This document shows, piece by piece, positions 21,347-32,351 of a DNA stretch of 64,000 nt (positions are counted from its first letter, which is position 1; the number at the start of each line of letters is the position of its first letter). Origin of the DNA: Turnera subulata (Eukaryota; Streptophyta; Magnoliopsida; Malpighiales; Passifloraceae); the NCBI GenBank assembly GCA_028386065.3, contig JAKUCV010000199.1, forward strand, positions 21,010 through 85,009. The letters are read 5' to 3'. The notes beneath the pieces are model-generated. The model had not been told where the DNA came from. It ran no database searches and worked only from the letters and a program-made list of their open reading frames with translations. A program made the translations under genes and the position numbers.

Positions 21347-22085
21347 CTCCCCCTGCATTGTTGCTCCCCCTATATCAAATATTTTTGTGCTTTAAACACC
21401 ATTGGCTAGTCTACTTAGCCAAAATACTCCCCCTGTGAATAGCAACTTCTTGCAAATAATATTTAACAGAGTATAACGCAGCAAGAAATAAATGATTATG
21501 AACCATAATCCAATCCAAATATTTCTCCTCTTTTTGGCATCAACAAAAAGACCAAGGGTAAAGAGTAGAATAATATACAAGATTAGTGCAATACCAGCAT
21601 ACGATTAACATTCAAAAGAGGAACATAGGATAGTATAAGATAACATCCAGGTAACAGAACTATAGAGCCGATAAGAACAACCTAACAAACAACAAACCAA
21701 CATAAAAACCAAACTAAAACCAAATGAGGAACCATGCATGAAACCATGAAGTACTCAAAATGCAAATGCATGTCCTAAGGGCATCAGGTAGTTGAGTGCA
21801 TCACTCATCATCAGTATCAGACTCAGTAATAAGAGAGACAATCTGGTCCAGAGAATCCATCACTTTATCTTCAAAATCAGTGATCTGCTCCTGGATTTCC
21901 TCCAAGGTATCCTCAATAGCAGCCATCCGAACAGTTAGATCATCCTTGTGAGATGCCTTGCCCTTGGTCTTCTTCACAACAACAAATTTCCCTTCAGCAT
22001 CCAGCTTGATACACATTTTTGACAGAGTTTGAGCACTGATTTGGACAGGGCTCTCGGGTTTGTCCGTCTCAGAAGGAGTTTTAGA
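21347..22085 (-). mobile_element. SIRE-like copia internal remnant (post-pol region)
   Basis: Read on the minus strand: a coiled-coil-like coding remnant, then CTTTTTGTTGATGCCAAAAA (VDAKK), then several AGGGGGAG purine tracts, then the LTR. Extra polypurine tracts between pol and the 3' LTR, with this motif, are typical of the SIRE/Maximus lineage. The region is cut off near 22085, where sequence of copia copy 2 begins. Confidence 0.5.
21801..22061 (-). pseudogene. C-terminal fragment of SIRE-like downstream ORF, coiled coil
   Basis: An open stretch on the minus strand ends MAAIEDTLEEIQEQITDFEDKV...ESDTDDE and a stop at 21801. Heptad-like Ile/Leu spacing and many Glu/Asp residues indicate a coiled coil. 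The first ATG in the frame (22016) is probably not the true start, because the frame continues upstream (SPVQISAQTLSK). It is likely the end of the extra ORF found after pol in SIRE elements. No catalytic motif is present and the function is unknown. Confidence 0.4.
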
Positions 22086-22247
22086 TCTAAGTCATAAACA
22101 TAAGCAACAATAATCATAAATTCATACATGGACTGATTAAATAAAAACATAGAGTATACATACAAGAATAATTATATTACACGTACCTAAATTGGTTCAA
22201 ACCATGTAAGAATCAATTTAGTTTAATTGAGCATATTCCCAAAAATT

Positions 22248-22282
22248 AGTTGCTTCAGGCAACTTGAATCCTTCAGGGATTC
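22248..22282. repeat. Two adjacent perfect CTTCAGG palindromes in copia copy 2
   Basis: AGTTGC-TTCAG-GCAACT at 22248-22264 and GAATCC-TTCAG-GGATTC at 22266-22282, both perfect 6-bp stems. The same pair in copy 1 (12913-12947) has loop TTCGA and one imperfect stem. Confidence 0.9.
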
Positions 22283-22310
22283 TCATGTATATGTCATAAC
22301 TTATAGTTCT

Positions 22311-23267
22311 TGATGCAAATCAAGGAACTAAACACCAAGGAGAAGACACCAATGTTAAAGGTGAGTTGCGGATGCCAATGGGGCCGATTACACAAGCGCG
22401 CGCTAACAAGCTCAAGATGCAATTGGAGCTTAAGGAGACATTTAAATATGTGAGCACATTAAAAGGAGTCCAGAACTATTCACTTTCAGTTCACTATTCA
22501 CGTAATGGTGCAACTCACTATACACGCGCTAACAAGTTCAAAGCGCAACTTCAAGTTTTCGTACAAGCAGTAATTTCACAAGAACTTCAAGAGGACACAA
22601 AGATCAAGCTTGGAGAGGACTTTAAAGAGATCCCTAAGTGTGTGAGCATTCTGGAAGATTCCAGTCACAATAGGCATTTTACTGTTCGGTCGCTGTTCAC
22701 GCCGGAAATTACTGTTCACGACGGAAATTACTATTCACTGCCGGAAATTACCATTCACTTCCGGTGTTACTGTTCATTTTCAGGCTGGAAAATCCACTTT
22801 GGAGCTGGAGGTTCCCACTATCTTGATTGAGTGCTCTTTCATCATTTGGTTTGTTGGTGTGGTTGGTATTAGTGTGGTTGGTGTGCATTAAAGAAAATAA
22901 AAGATGATTAGTGCTTGTTTAGTGCTTGGATTTAAAATTCAATCCTTTGCTTTTTGGCTTCTATAAAAGCCAACCATGTAGCAAGTTTGAAATCAGATTG
23001 TTCATGATGATTTGAGTGTTTATAAGAAAGCTGAATGCTTCTCTTGGGAAGAGAGTGATTCTTCCAATTTTTACTTCAAGGATTGAATTCAACTTATCAA
23101 GTAAGTTTTTACTTGTGGCGTTATTTCAATTCTTTCATACTTTTTGTTACCAATTCCTTGCTGTTTTGGGGGTGAAGAGTTCTATCCCGGTTGATTGAAT
23201 TTGGGGTCGGGGACAAACATTGATTCGGAGGTGATTCTAGCTTAGTTCTAGGATTGTTGCTGTATCA
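22311..23267 (+). repeat. Family A 5' LTR, contains pol-tail-like ORF
   Basis: 957 bp. In the frame entering from the polypurine tract it is open through a tail with GPITQARANKLK and FVQAVISQELQEDTKIKL. That tail resembles the LTR-encoded end of pol in the CRM-type element at 54728. The open stretch runs to 22830. At about 22698-22790 a unit of roughly 20 bp (CCGGAAATTACTGTTCACGA) repeats four times. Confidence 0.85.
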
Positions 23268-23344
23268 TCTTTGGTAGCGGAGCCTAGGTATCAATTCAAC
23301 TACGTATCTTTATTTTTCTGCTCTTTGAATTCCAAGTTTTTGTT

Positions 23345-23485
23345 GTCGGGTACTGTTCATTACTATTCGGTACTATTCATTTCACGTACTGTTCATCTAC
23401 TGTTGAGTTCACGTACTGTTCATCACTGTTCTCGTACTATTCACATTTTTACTGTTCACATCTTTTTTACTATTCACATCAAAAC
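23345..23485. repeat. TACTGTTCA motif array in family A leader
   Basis: About eleven variants of TACT(G/A)TTCA(C/T) lie within roughly 140 bp downstream of the PBS. The same array appears, inverted, at 45550-45660 in copy A2, and in a looser form at 49876-49996 in the family C leader. Confidence 0.8.
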
Positions 23486-24193
23486 AGTAAAAGTAAAAGG
23501 TAAAAAAAAAAAAAAGAGGACTGAATTCCAGAAATTGATTTTTCCTTGATATTTTTGTAGTTGATTTGCTTGCAATTTCAATTGGCTTGTTGCTGCTGCA
23601 AGAAAATCATTCACTTTGGGTTCAATTCTCTTATTCTTCTTTAAAAGAAATTCTGGCAGAATTGATTGATGTTCCATCTGGAGTTACTAAATTGTTGTTT
23701 TGGGCAGAATAGAAATGTATTGTTGGAATTTGGATTGGTTGAGTTTGATTCTTACTTATTCGTATCTTTCCTTTCATTCTGAGAATTTTTCATTTGTTGC
23801 TGTCCGCTCATTTCTTATTGAGTGATATTGTTTCAGAATTGCTCAATTATACCAGAAATCATTACCTACATTTTCCTCATCACATGTGTGCTTCTTTTCA
23901 TTGATTATGTCTAATTGCTTCTAGTCTTGCGTTTTCTTTCATTCTTTAGGATTTCGTTGTTTTCTATTGAAATTTTCGTTGCAGGTTTCTATTTACTTGG
24001 TTAGTTGTGATTGATCCGGAAAAGTAAAACTGTGATAGAATCTTGAGCGGTAAAAGGCTGAGTGTGCGCACTAAATTTGAGAAGAAAAGTCGAATTTGAG
24101 TGAAACACGAGTGGACAGATTCTGTTACGAGTGTAAACACGTGAGGGAGTGTGTGAGGTGTTTTCTACTAACAAGTTTTTGCAGGTTGATATC

Positions 24194-24630
24194 ATGGAAT
24201 ATTTTAGATGTGGTAGAGGAGATTACAGGATGGAAGCCAAGAAATCAACTCCTGTGCACTATAGCTATGATGAAGATGAGTTTGATGGAGTATGGGGACA
24301 TGATAGATTTGGAGAAAGAGGAGGACGTAATAAAAGAACATATAGAAATCCAAGCTTTGATAGGAGAGAAGGAGCAAATCCTGTTGATAAGGATGTTGGA
24401 AGCATCCAATTGAAAATTCTGCCTTTCTATGGCAAGGATGATCCTGAAGCATACTTGGAATGGGAGAAGAGAGTGGAGAAGCTCTTTGACTATCATAACT
24501 ACTCCGAAGAAAGTAAGCTAAAACTAGTTGTTGCAGGATTTAGTGATTATGCACGTATTTGGTGGCATCAATTTGTTTTAGAGAGAAGAAGGTATGGAGA
24601 AGAGCCTATTAGTACATGGGCTGAATTGAA
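24194..24630 (+). CDS. Gag of family A element A1 (partial, runs into gap)
   Basis: The ATG at 24194 opens MEYFRCGRGDYRMEAKKS. The Ty3/gypsy gag capsid core is recognisable from about aa 75: [17 protein letters not shown], then SEESKLKLVV and RIWWHQF. The reading frame is cut by the N run at 24631, so zinc knuckle and protease cannot be assessed here. The N-terminus lacks the long Arg/Asp-rich region seen in the CRM-type gag at 57087-59699. The A2 relative has a frameshift in this domain, whereas A1 is open up to the gap. Confidence 0.75.
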
Positions 24631-25473
24631 NNNNNNNNNNNNNNNNNNNNNNNNNNNNNNNNNNNNNNNNNNNNNNNNNNNNNNNNNNNNNNNNNNNNNN
24701 NNNNNNNNNNNNNNNNNNNNNNNNNNNNNNNNNNNNNNNNNNNNNNNNNNNNNNNNNNNNNNNNNNNNNNNNNNNNNNNNNNNNNNNNNNNNNNNNNNNN
24801 NNNNNNNNNNNNNNNNNNNNNNNNNNNNNNNNNNNNNNNNNNNNNNNNNNNNNNNNNNNNNNNNNNNNNNNNNNNNNNNNNNNNNNNNNNNNNNNNNNNN
24901 NNNNNNNNNNNNNNNNNNNNNNNNNNNNNNNNNNNNNNNNNNNNNNNNNNNNNNNNNNNNNNNNNNNNNNNNNNNNNNNNNNNNNNNNNNNNNNNNNNNN
25001 NNNNNNNNNNNNNNNNNNNNNNNNNNNNNNNNNNNNNNNNNNNNNNNNNNNNNNNNNNNNNNNNNNNNNNNNNNNNNNNNNNNNNNNNNNNNNNNNNNNN
25101 NNNNNNNNNNNNNNNNNNNNNNNNNNNNNNNNNNNNNNNNNNNNNNNNNNNNNNNNNNNNNNNNNNNNNNNNNNNNNNNNNNNNNNNNNNNNNNNNNNNN
25201 NNNNNNNNNNNNNNNNNNNNNNNNNNNNNNNNNNNNNNNNNNNNNNNNNNNNNNNNNNNNNNNNNNNNNNNNNNNNNNNNNNNNNNNNNNNNNNNNNNNN
25301 NNNNNNNNNNNNNNNNNNNNNNNNNNNNNNNNNNNNNNNNNNNNNNNNNNNNNNNNNNNNNNNNNNNNNNNNNNNNNNNNNNNNNNNNNNNNNNNNNNNN
25401 NNNNNNNNNNNNNNNNNNNNNNNNNNNNNNNNNNNNNNNNNNNNNNNNNNNNNNNNNNNNNNNNNNNNNNNNN
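24631..25473. other. Assembly gap (843 N)
   Basis: A continuous run of n between gag and the 3' LTR of element A1. Any ORF drawn across it is meaningless. Confidence 1.
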
Positions 25474-26261
25474 TCACTTTCAGTTCACTATTCACGTAAT
25501 GGTGCAACTCACTATACACGCGCTAACAAGTTCAAAGCGCAACTTCAAGTTTTCGTACAAGCAGTAATTTCACAAGAACTTCAAGAGGACACAAAGATCA
25601 AGCTTGGAGAGGACTTTAAAGAGATCCCTAAGTGTGTGAGCATTCTGGAAGATTCCAGTCACAATAGGCATTTTACTGTTCGATTACTGTTCACGCCAGA
25701 AATTACTGTTCACGACGAAAATTACTATTCACTGCCGGAAATTACCATTCACTTCCGGCGTTACTGTTCATTTTCAGGCTGGAAAATCCACTTTGGAGCT
25801 GGAGGTTCCCACTATCTTGATTGAGTACTCTTTCATCATTTGGTTTGTTGGTGTGGTTGGTATTAGTGTGGTTGGTGTGCATTAAAGAAAACAAAAGATG
25901 ATTAGTGCTTGTTTAGTGCTTGTATTTAAAATTTAATCCTTTGCTTTTTGGCTTCTATAAAAGCCAACCATGTAGCAAGTTTGAAATCAGATTGTTCATG
26001 ATGATTTGAGTGTTTATAAGAAAGCTGAATGCTTCTCTTGGGAAGAGAGTGATTCTTCCAATTTTTACTTCAAGGATTGAATTCAACTTATCAAGTAAGT
26101 TTTTACTTGTGGCGTTATTTCAATTCTTTCATACTTTTTGTTACCAATTCCTTGCTGTTTTGGGGGTGAAGAGTTCTATCCCGGTTGATTGAATTTGGGG
26201 TCGGGGACAAACATTGATTCGGAGGTGATTCTAGCTTAGTTTTAGGATTGTTGCCGTATCA
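25474..26261 (+). repeat. Family A 3' LTR (5' end lost in gap)
   Basis: Matches 22474-23267 of the 5' LTR with scattered substitutions. Ends TTGCCGTATCA and is followed by the TSD GTTCT. Confidence 0.9.
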
Positions 26262-26931
26262 GTTCTATAGAAATAGGCTGTAATAACATCCATTAGACGA
26301 ATTTCTAGTTTTTCATGTATTTCCAGACTTATCAAATACCAAAAAAATAATTGTATTCACTACAAGGGAGTATGTCTCCTCAGAATTAATACCAGATTGT
26401 TGGGTAAAACATTGTGCCAAAAATCGTGCATTATATCTGTCAAGCCCCCAACCAGCATGACCAGCACAGGAGCCAAACCGCGCTCACCACTGAGCCAACG
26501 GTCATGCCTCCCCGTAAGCCTGGCTCAAGTAAAATACTTGAGCATAATTCAGAGGTTACCCATTTGGGATACTCTGGTAAATAAGAAGCAAGAGCAATTT
26601 TGGAGTTTTCTCTTCTTACAATATTAGATATATAAACAAACAAAAAAAATATTTAACAATTGTCTCAGAGCTTCAACCTCTGTATTCTTATACAAACAGC
26701 CTTATAAGCCAAGTTTCAAGACCAAAATATATTTAAAAATTTGACACAAAATGGGAGACTTAGCAAACAGGACCAAGGCCAGTGGCCCATATATCGTACC
26801 CATCAAAATCGCTAAAGGTTCAGCTGATGTAGTAGTCAAGCTCTTTCTTTTATAACCCTTCCCTTAGAACCTGAAAGGGAACGAAATGGTATACAAAGTC
26901 AACCAATCTTAATTAATACAAAATAGGATTT

Positions 26932-27153
26932 ATGGCTACACAAAGTGTTGAGAGTAGTTCTAGATCTCGTCCAAGACGAACAATTGTAGGGGATTTATTG
27001 AAACCGTTGAATTCTAAATATGGTAAAGTAGCCCCTGGATGGGGAACGACTCCTTTTATGGGCGTAGCGATGGCTCAATTTGCAATATTCCTAGCTATTA
27101 TTTTGGAGATTTTTAATTCTTCTGTTTTACTGGATGGGATTTTAATGAATTAA
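26932..27153 (+). pseudogene. psbH: Nuclear copy of chloroplast psbH (photosystem II protein H)
   Basis: The 73-codon ORF has [31 protein letters not shown] and a single membrane span ending in NSSVLLDGI, the full length and order of plastid PsbH. PsbH is a small one-helix subunit of photosystem II made in the plastid. Here it is embedded in repeats, with no psbB, psbT or psbN before it and no petB after it, so it is a plastid-to-nucleus transfer (NUPT) of roughly 26900-27350. Several residues differ from typical PsbH; for example, the end reads LMN where I expect SMN. There is no transit peptide. It is intact but almost certainly non-functional. Confidence 0.88.
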
Positions 27154-27349
27154 ATTTACAAGAATCAAGAATGATTAAGTCTCCACTTTTGAATAAATCC
27201 TTTTTATACTTAATACAAAAAGCTATTATTTTGGAGATTTTTAATTCTTCTGTTTTACTGGATGGGATTTTAATGAATTAAATTTACAAGAATCAAGAAT
27301 GATTAAGTCTCCATTTTTGAATAGATCCTTTTTATACTTAATACAAAAT
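27092..27349. repeat. 129-bp tandem duplication spanning psbH 3' end
   Basis: 27092-27220 (AGCTATTATTTTGGAGATTT through AATACAAAA) is repeated at 27221-27349 with a few differences. It duplicates the last 20 codons of psbH plus the downstream spacer, so it happened in, or just before, the nuclear copy. Confidence 0.9.
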
Positions 27350-29546
27350 ACAAAGTGAAGCATTTTGGTCTCCGTTGTTTTCGCTGAGGCCCATTTGATT
27401 TTTCGATGCGATTTTGGTAATTCGATCGTGGGATTAGCAGCAATATAAGAACAATTCTCTTTAAATGTATAAGTCACATTTAGGGTTGCGACAAAAAAAA
27501 GTCACATTTAGGGTCGTAATTTTCAAGTATAAATTCTATTGTATAGCAAATTTGAATAGCAATTTGTCAAAAAGTAGCAAGGCAATATAAAATTATTAGA
27601 GTCAGTACACAAGATACCACACTCCCCCATCTGTGGTCTTCCCCAAATTATCAACATCATCTACGGAGGATGCAAAGGCCCTTAGACACGCGCCCCCATC
27701 TGTGCCTAAGCCTATTACTCCCGCACGCCCACACCACGGGGTAAAATATACACAATCCGCACATGCCAATCATCCCCTTTGGCATCACAATCACAACCGG
27801 CATGGATAACAGTACAATAATTGAGAAACAAGTAAACAAGCGTACCTCAATGCAGAAGAAAAAAAAAAACCAAGTAGTATCATATGGTTTGGGAATTCCA
27901 TCAAACACTTGGTGGGCATTTCGGATGAACTCCCCAAATACAATTCACTGAACCAATCACGAAAGTACCAACAATTCCAAGTCATTCATATTCCTAACTC
28001 TCCACTGTATGATGCATGAAACTTATTATAATTTCAAGATAGAATCAAGTACAGGATCACGCGTGTAACATGACTTGGGCAAGGCAATTCCATCAACTAG
28101 ATATTATATACATGTGTACTCTTTCAAGATATTAAATTCTAGAACTTTTTTTTTTACATTTCATCACGCTAACCTGACTACCTTCCAAACATGCGAATTC
28201 CACACTAACTACTTACCTTGCTTTAGAAAAGTCTCAAGCTATCCAGGGAGCCTTTGTTCGTGAGTACCCTTAATCCTCCCAATGCCTCCTTCTCCTGGCT
28301 CGTCCTCAATAACGGCAGTTTCTTCAAAGCACAAGGTGAGTAATTATATTAATTCTTAGGCTGGAGATCCTGTGTAGCTTCAAGAAAGATATTGGGTTCT
28401 CAAGCATTGTTTCCACTCCTCTTTTACTTTTACTTTTTTTTTTGGCGGCAAATGTTTCATGGTTACTACAATATAGACCACAATAGCATGGTGGTCAAAC
28501 CATTGCCTTGCCTAAGGACACCTAGACATACACATGGCGCCCTGGGCATTATTTATGCCCACCAGGTCTATTTTCAACCTTTCCTTATATAATATTGAAA
28601 TAATAGATTTATGCATTATATGGGCACGTCCGTATAATGCTAATGTAAAACAAACAAGTTTTATGTTGCTTACTCATGCAACTTATACGGTGTTGCAGGG
28701 TATTACAATATTTCACTATTTCATTTCATTTTTTTTCAAATATCCATTTATAACCGACCGATTTTACACCATTTGATGTACGGACTACAGGTCTGAAAAA
28801 CTTCTCGTTTTACAAGCGAGTCTAATACAACTTTAATTGTGTCTATCCATTTTGGCCAATCATTTGTGCACTTACATTCATCAACAGATGTAGGTTCATG
28901 ATCCTCATTTTTTTTAATAATATTTAGCGCTCTATTATATGAAAAAATTTTGTTGACGGTTATATGAACGAGATCTCATCATTTTCATTTATTTCGAGCA
29001 TCTAAGTTATTTCTGAAACTTTATCAATTGTGTAAAGAACCTCTTCTTGAGGACTTTCAATTTGAAACTGGAGGTTTTATTTTCTCGCTGGGGCCATCTT
29101 GTATCTTTACTCCTTTCTTTTGTCGAGAATTTTTATCTTTGGAACCGAGTAGTCTTCCATGCTTCTGCCGTACTTTAGATTCATTTGCATTCTTTAATTG
29201 TTCTTCAAGAACATCAATTTGAATAGGAGCATCTGCAACTGGTATATAAGATTGGTCACACTGTTTAGATCAGTAAATGTGTCTGGCAATTGATTTATCA
29301 AATTTTTCAAATGAATCACCTTTTGAACTTCAGGTTCACACTGGTTTGTTCGAGGATCAAAAACTAGATATTTAGCATTTCAATAATCTCTTCGTTCAGC
29401 TGCTCATTCTCTCTCCCTGATGTTGGGTAAAAACTTTTATCAAATTAACAATAAGCAAATCTTGTTGTAAATAAATCTTCAGTCACTAGTTTTAATTGTT
29501 TTGTAAGTGATGGAGATTCATATCCAATATATATTCCCAATCTTCT

Positions 29547-30098
29547 TTAAAGACTAATTTTACTATGTTGTGGTGGAGCATTAGGCACATATACTGCACA
29601 ACCAATGGTCCGAAGATGGGAGATATTAGGTTTATGACCATGAACCAATTGAATAGGCAAGAGCTTATGATAATTTGTTGGCCTGATGCGCACAATGCTT
29701 GCTAGATGCAAAAAAACTTGTCCCCAAGCAATAACAAGGAGTTTACATCTCATCAATAATGACCTTGCAATCAATTGGAAACATTTAATAAACGGTTCTA
29801 CTAGAATGTTTGAGGTGTGAACATAAACTACAAGATGTTTAACCATAAATCCAATTAACATATTAGAACTGAATTCACCAGCATTATCAAGACGTATTGT
29901 CTTAATAGCATGATTAGAGAAGTGTGCTTGAAATTTGATTAACTGTGATAATAAGCGCGTAAATGCCAAATTGCGTAGACAATAAGCACACACATGGGAC
30001 CATCTAGTCGATGCATCGATTAAAACTATAAAATACCTAAATGGTCCACATAGCGGATATATATATATCCGCAAAATATTTCTCTGAATTCTTTCCAA
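29547..30098 (-). pseudogene. Copia integrase core remnant
   Basis: The minus-strand ORF of 183 codons covers the rve core of a copia integrase: VLIDASTRWSHVC (first catalytic Asp), IRLDNAGEF (second Asp), VEPFIKCFQLIAR (Glu), then WG..LH and PISHL-like HLRTIGCAVYVP. Upstream zinc finger and downstream RT and RNase H are not readable. It confirms the copia assignment and minus orientation of copy 2. The same site in copy 1 (about 14390-14410) survives only as a short DNA match. Confidence 0.85.
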
Positions 30099-30720
30099 AA
30101 AATGCTGGTGATTCTAGGCCAATCTTATCATATGTAGGCGGAATAATTAATTTTTTTTGTGAGCAAGTAAGCACATGGAAATTCATTGGACTGAAAAAAC
30201 TTCTGATTTTTTAATGAACAACCAAATGAATTTGCAATAATTTCATGCATCATTATTGACCCGGGATGGCCTAATTGGTTATGCCAAACAATAAATTCAT
30301 CAGCCAACTTCTAGTTGGTGCCAGCTTCGGGCTATGCAAACTATGTATTTAATAATTTAGGAAAAATTATTTGTCAGCTTCAGGCCGTTATGTGCTAGCT
30401 TCAGGCTGTTGTGTACCAATTTTAAGCTATTGTGTCCCACTCATAATTGATGGCAGAAAAATCAGAGTGATTGAACAATTATTAATGTGACGGTAAACTT
30501 TTTCAAAAAAGTAAATCCTTGAAGATTTAAAAGCTTTGGAGTTTTGTGAAAAATAATCCGCATTTCTAATCATCGAAATTTTCCTTTGATCTTTCCAGAG
30601 ACAGGAAAAGGGTCTACGATTGAAAAACTGACATCTTGCTTTCTAAACTCAAAGTATAAGAAGGGAGGAGAGTTATGTGGTGGAAAACAGGAAGATTCAG
30701 AAAAACACAACGAGATAAAG

Positions 30721-31390
30721 ATGCCTTCCCCGACTACTGTCTTTTTTTGTTGAGGGTGCCTCTCATGGAAGGAGGAATAGGTTAGCATATAGTATGGTGA
30801 ATGAGCGGCAAGAGGAATTACCGAGTGAGCTCGCAAGAATTCCTCGTTTGATTTTCGTTGATGAGCTCTATCCATCTAGGTTCTTTGTAACTCCTATGGA
30901 AGAAACTTTCTTCCAGAAGACCAAGGCAACCTACGCTAAGGGTTTCTTTTTATGGCTCAGCTAATTCTATTATATTTTTCATTTCAGATAGACTTCAAGA
31001 ATTTCAGTTAGAGCCTTCTTTTTCGAATCAGAGTAGTTATTATCAAGTTTCCATGATGGCTCGGAATGTCCCTAGAGTGTCTAGGTTGCCTCCTACTTGG
31101 CCTAAAGTTCGACTACTGCTATGGAATTGTAGAGGAGTAGCCAGACGATCCCAAGATTTTGTACGTACCTTAAGGGATCTAAAGAAGCAGTGCAAGCCTA
31201 AAATGGTATTGATCACTGAAACCTTGTGCAACCTGAAGAAGATCATGGAGTAATTCCACTCCGTTTTACTCCAGCAAATCGGTTCGAGCTTCCCGGTGAG
31301 CACAACATGGGTGGTATGTGGTTCTCTTGAAATGAGAGTGTTAGAGTCAACATCAACAATGATGTTCAAAGTTTTAGAGTCAATATTGTA
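30721..31390 (+). pseudogene. Second, decayed copy of the antisense LINE-like ORF
   Basis: Homologous to 15244-15846 along its length, including the ATG, VNERQEELPSEL-type segment and LLLWNCRGVARRSQDFV. Several single-base indels break the frame. Where codons align, the two copies differ mostly at third positions (for example TGC/TGT, AGG/AGA, GCA/GCC and GTA/GTT around WNCRGVA). Where copy 1 has ATG TAG, this copy has ATG TGG, so the ancestral frame continued past the copy 1 stop. Confidence 0.7.
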
Positions 31391-31984
31391 CCCAACAGAT
31401 AAAAAATATATATAAATAATTATTTAAACTTATGTATGAGAACAATTATCTCTATGTGAGTGTTCTCCAATAATGGATCCATAATATAGTAATGATATAA
31501 ATATGCATGTTTTCCTTAGCCTTGCTATTAATATAACCACTACAGTCATAGTAATTAGAACCGTTTCTTTCACATCCATGTCCACATTCGCGGCTATGAC
31601 CAAAATTACAATTATACAGTCGCATTCGCTTCAGGGAATGAAGCAGAGTTAATTGGCCATAACTTTCTTTTAGATTCTTCCAAAGATCTGCAGGTTCTTT
31701 AATAGTAAGACATCCAGTCTTTAAACTATCATGAAGATGATAGCGAAGGAAAAATCATAACTTTCGCCTTATTTAAACTAGATGCTTTATTTCCTTCTTT
31801 TATTGTGTCTTTCGGAAATTAGCATCTAGTAACCATGACAAATAATTTCTTTTGAAAATGTCAAGGGCCTCAAATTCAAGTTTTATAATATTGATCAAAA
31901 TAATAGTAGTAAAATAATAATGAAATAAATAAAACAAGTAATAAGAGTAGTAAAATGATAATATAGAATACGTAATATATATAA

Positions 31985-32280
31985 GCTTATTCGATAAATC
32001 TTTCAGCAATATTAGTAGAATAGTAATACAGAATATATAATATATATATGCTTACTCGATAAATCTTTCAGCAATATTAGTACGATAATTATATAAAATA
32101 TGTAATATATATATACGCTTACTCGATAAATCTTTCAGCATTATTAGTAGAATAATAATATATAATATGAAATATATATATGCTTACTCAGTAAATCTTT
32201 CAGCATTATTAGTAGAATAATAATATAGGATATGCAATATATATATACGCTTACTCGATAAATCTTTTAGCATTGTAAGT
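31985..32280. repeat. Minisatellite of about 66 bp in copia copy 2 leader
   Basis: Five units marked by TCGATAAATCTTTCAGCA, at 31991, 32056, 32123, 32188 and 32255. They alternate with TATATATA-rich spacers and lie between PBS and gag position. A shorter version is in the fragment at 2172-2350. Copy 1 has quite different leader repeats. Confidence 0.9.
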
Positions 32281-32351
32281 ACTAAATATGTATATATATC
32301 AATGATAAAAGTAGTAATGAGAAAAAATTTAGAAATAATTACCTTAGTTGG

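Larger units (their letters stand above)
22306..26266 (+). mobile_element. CRM-related family A LTR element (copy A1), with assembly gap
   Basis: The element spans 22311-26261, flanked by TSD GTTCT (22306-22310, 26262-26266), inserted into copia copy 2. The 5' LTR is 22311-23267 (TGATGCAAATC...GTATCA, 957 bp). A PBS-like TTTGGTAGCGGAGCC follows, then a leader rich in TACTGTTCA motifs, then a gag ORF from ATG 24194. Bases 24631-25473 are an 843-base run of N. The 3' LTR resumes at 25474 and ends at 26261. The matching minus-strand copy at 41331-46674 is longer, so the gap length is probably nominal. Confidence 0.9.
26438..28707. other. 2.3-kb insertion of unknown type in copia copy 2
   Basis: Copia homology stops at 26437 and resumes at 28708. 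The insert starts TGTCAAGCCCCC and ends GTATTACA, flanked by ATATC on the left and ATATT on the right, a near-matching 5-bp pair. TG...CA ends suggest an LTR-type sequence such as a large solo LTR, but I see no PBS, polypurine tract or coding domain. It carries the chloroplast-derived psbH segment. The rest (27500-28700) shows C-rich patches but no recognised gene. Confidence 0.4.

Noticed and set aside
23345..23485. Hormone-response elements (TGTTC-like words)
   Set aside because: Superficial similarity only; plant auxin elements are TGTCTC/TGTCGG. Reported as an unexplained motif array instead.
24149..25567. Long ORFs on both strands across 24149-25567
   Set aside because: Most of their length is the N run. 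Only the gag part up to 24630 is real coding sequence.
26932..27153. Functional nuclear-encoded PsbH
   Set aside because: No transit peptide or nuclear promoter, embedded in repeats, and PsbH is plastid-encoded in plants. A NUPT explains it better.
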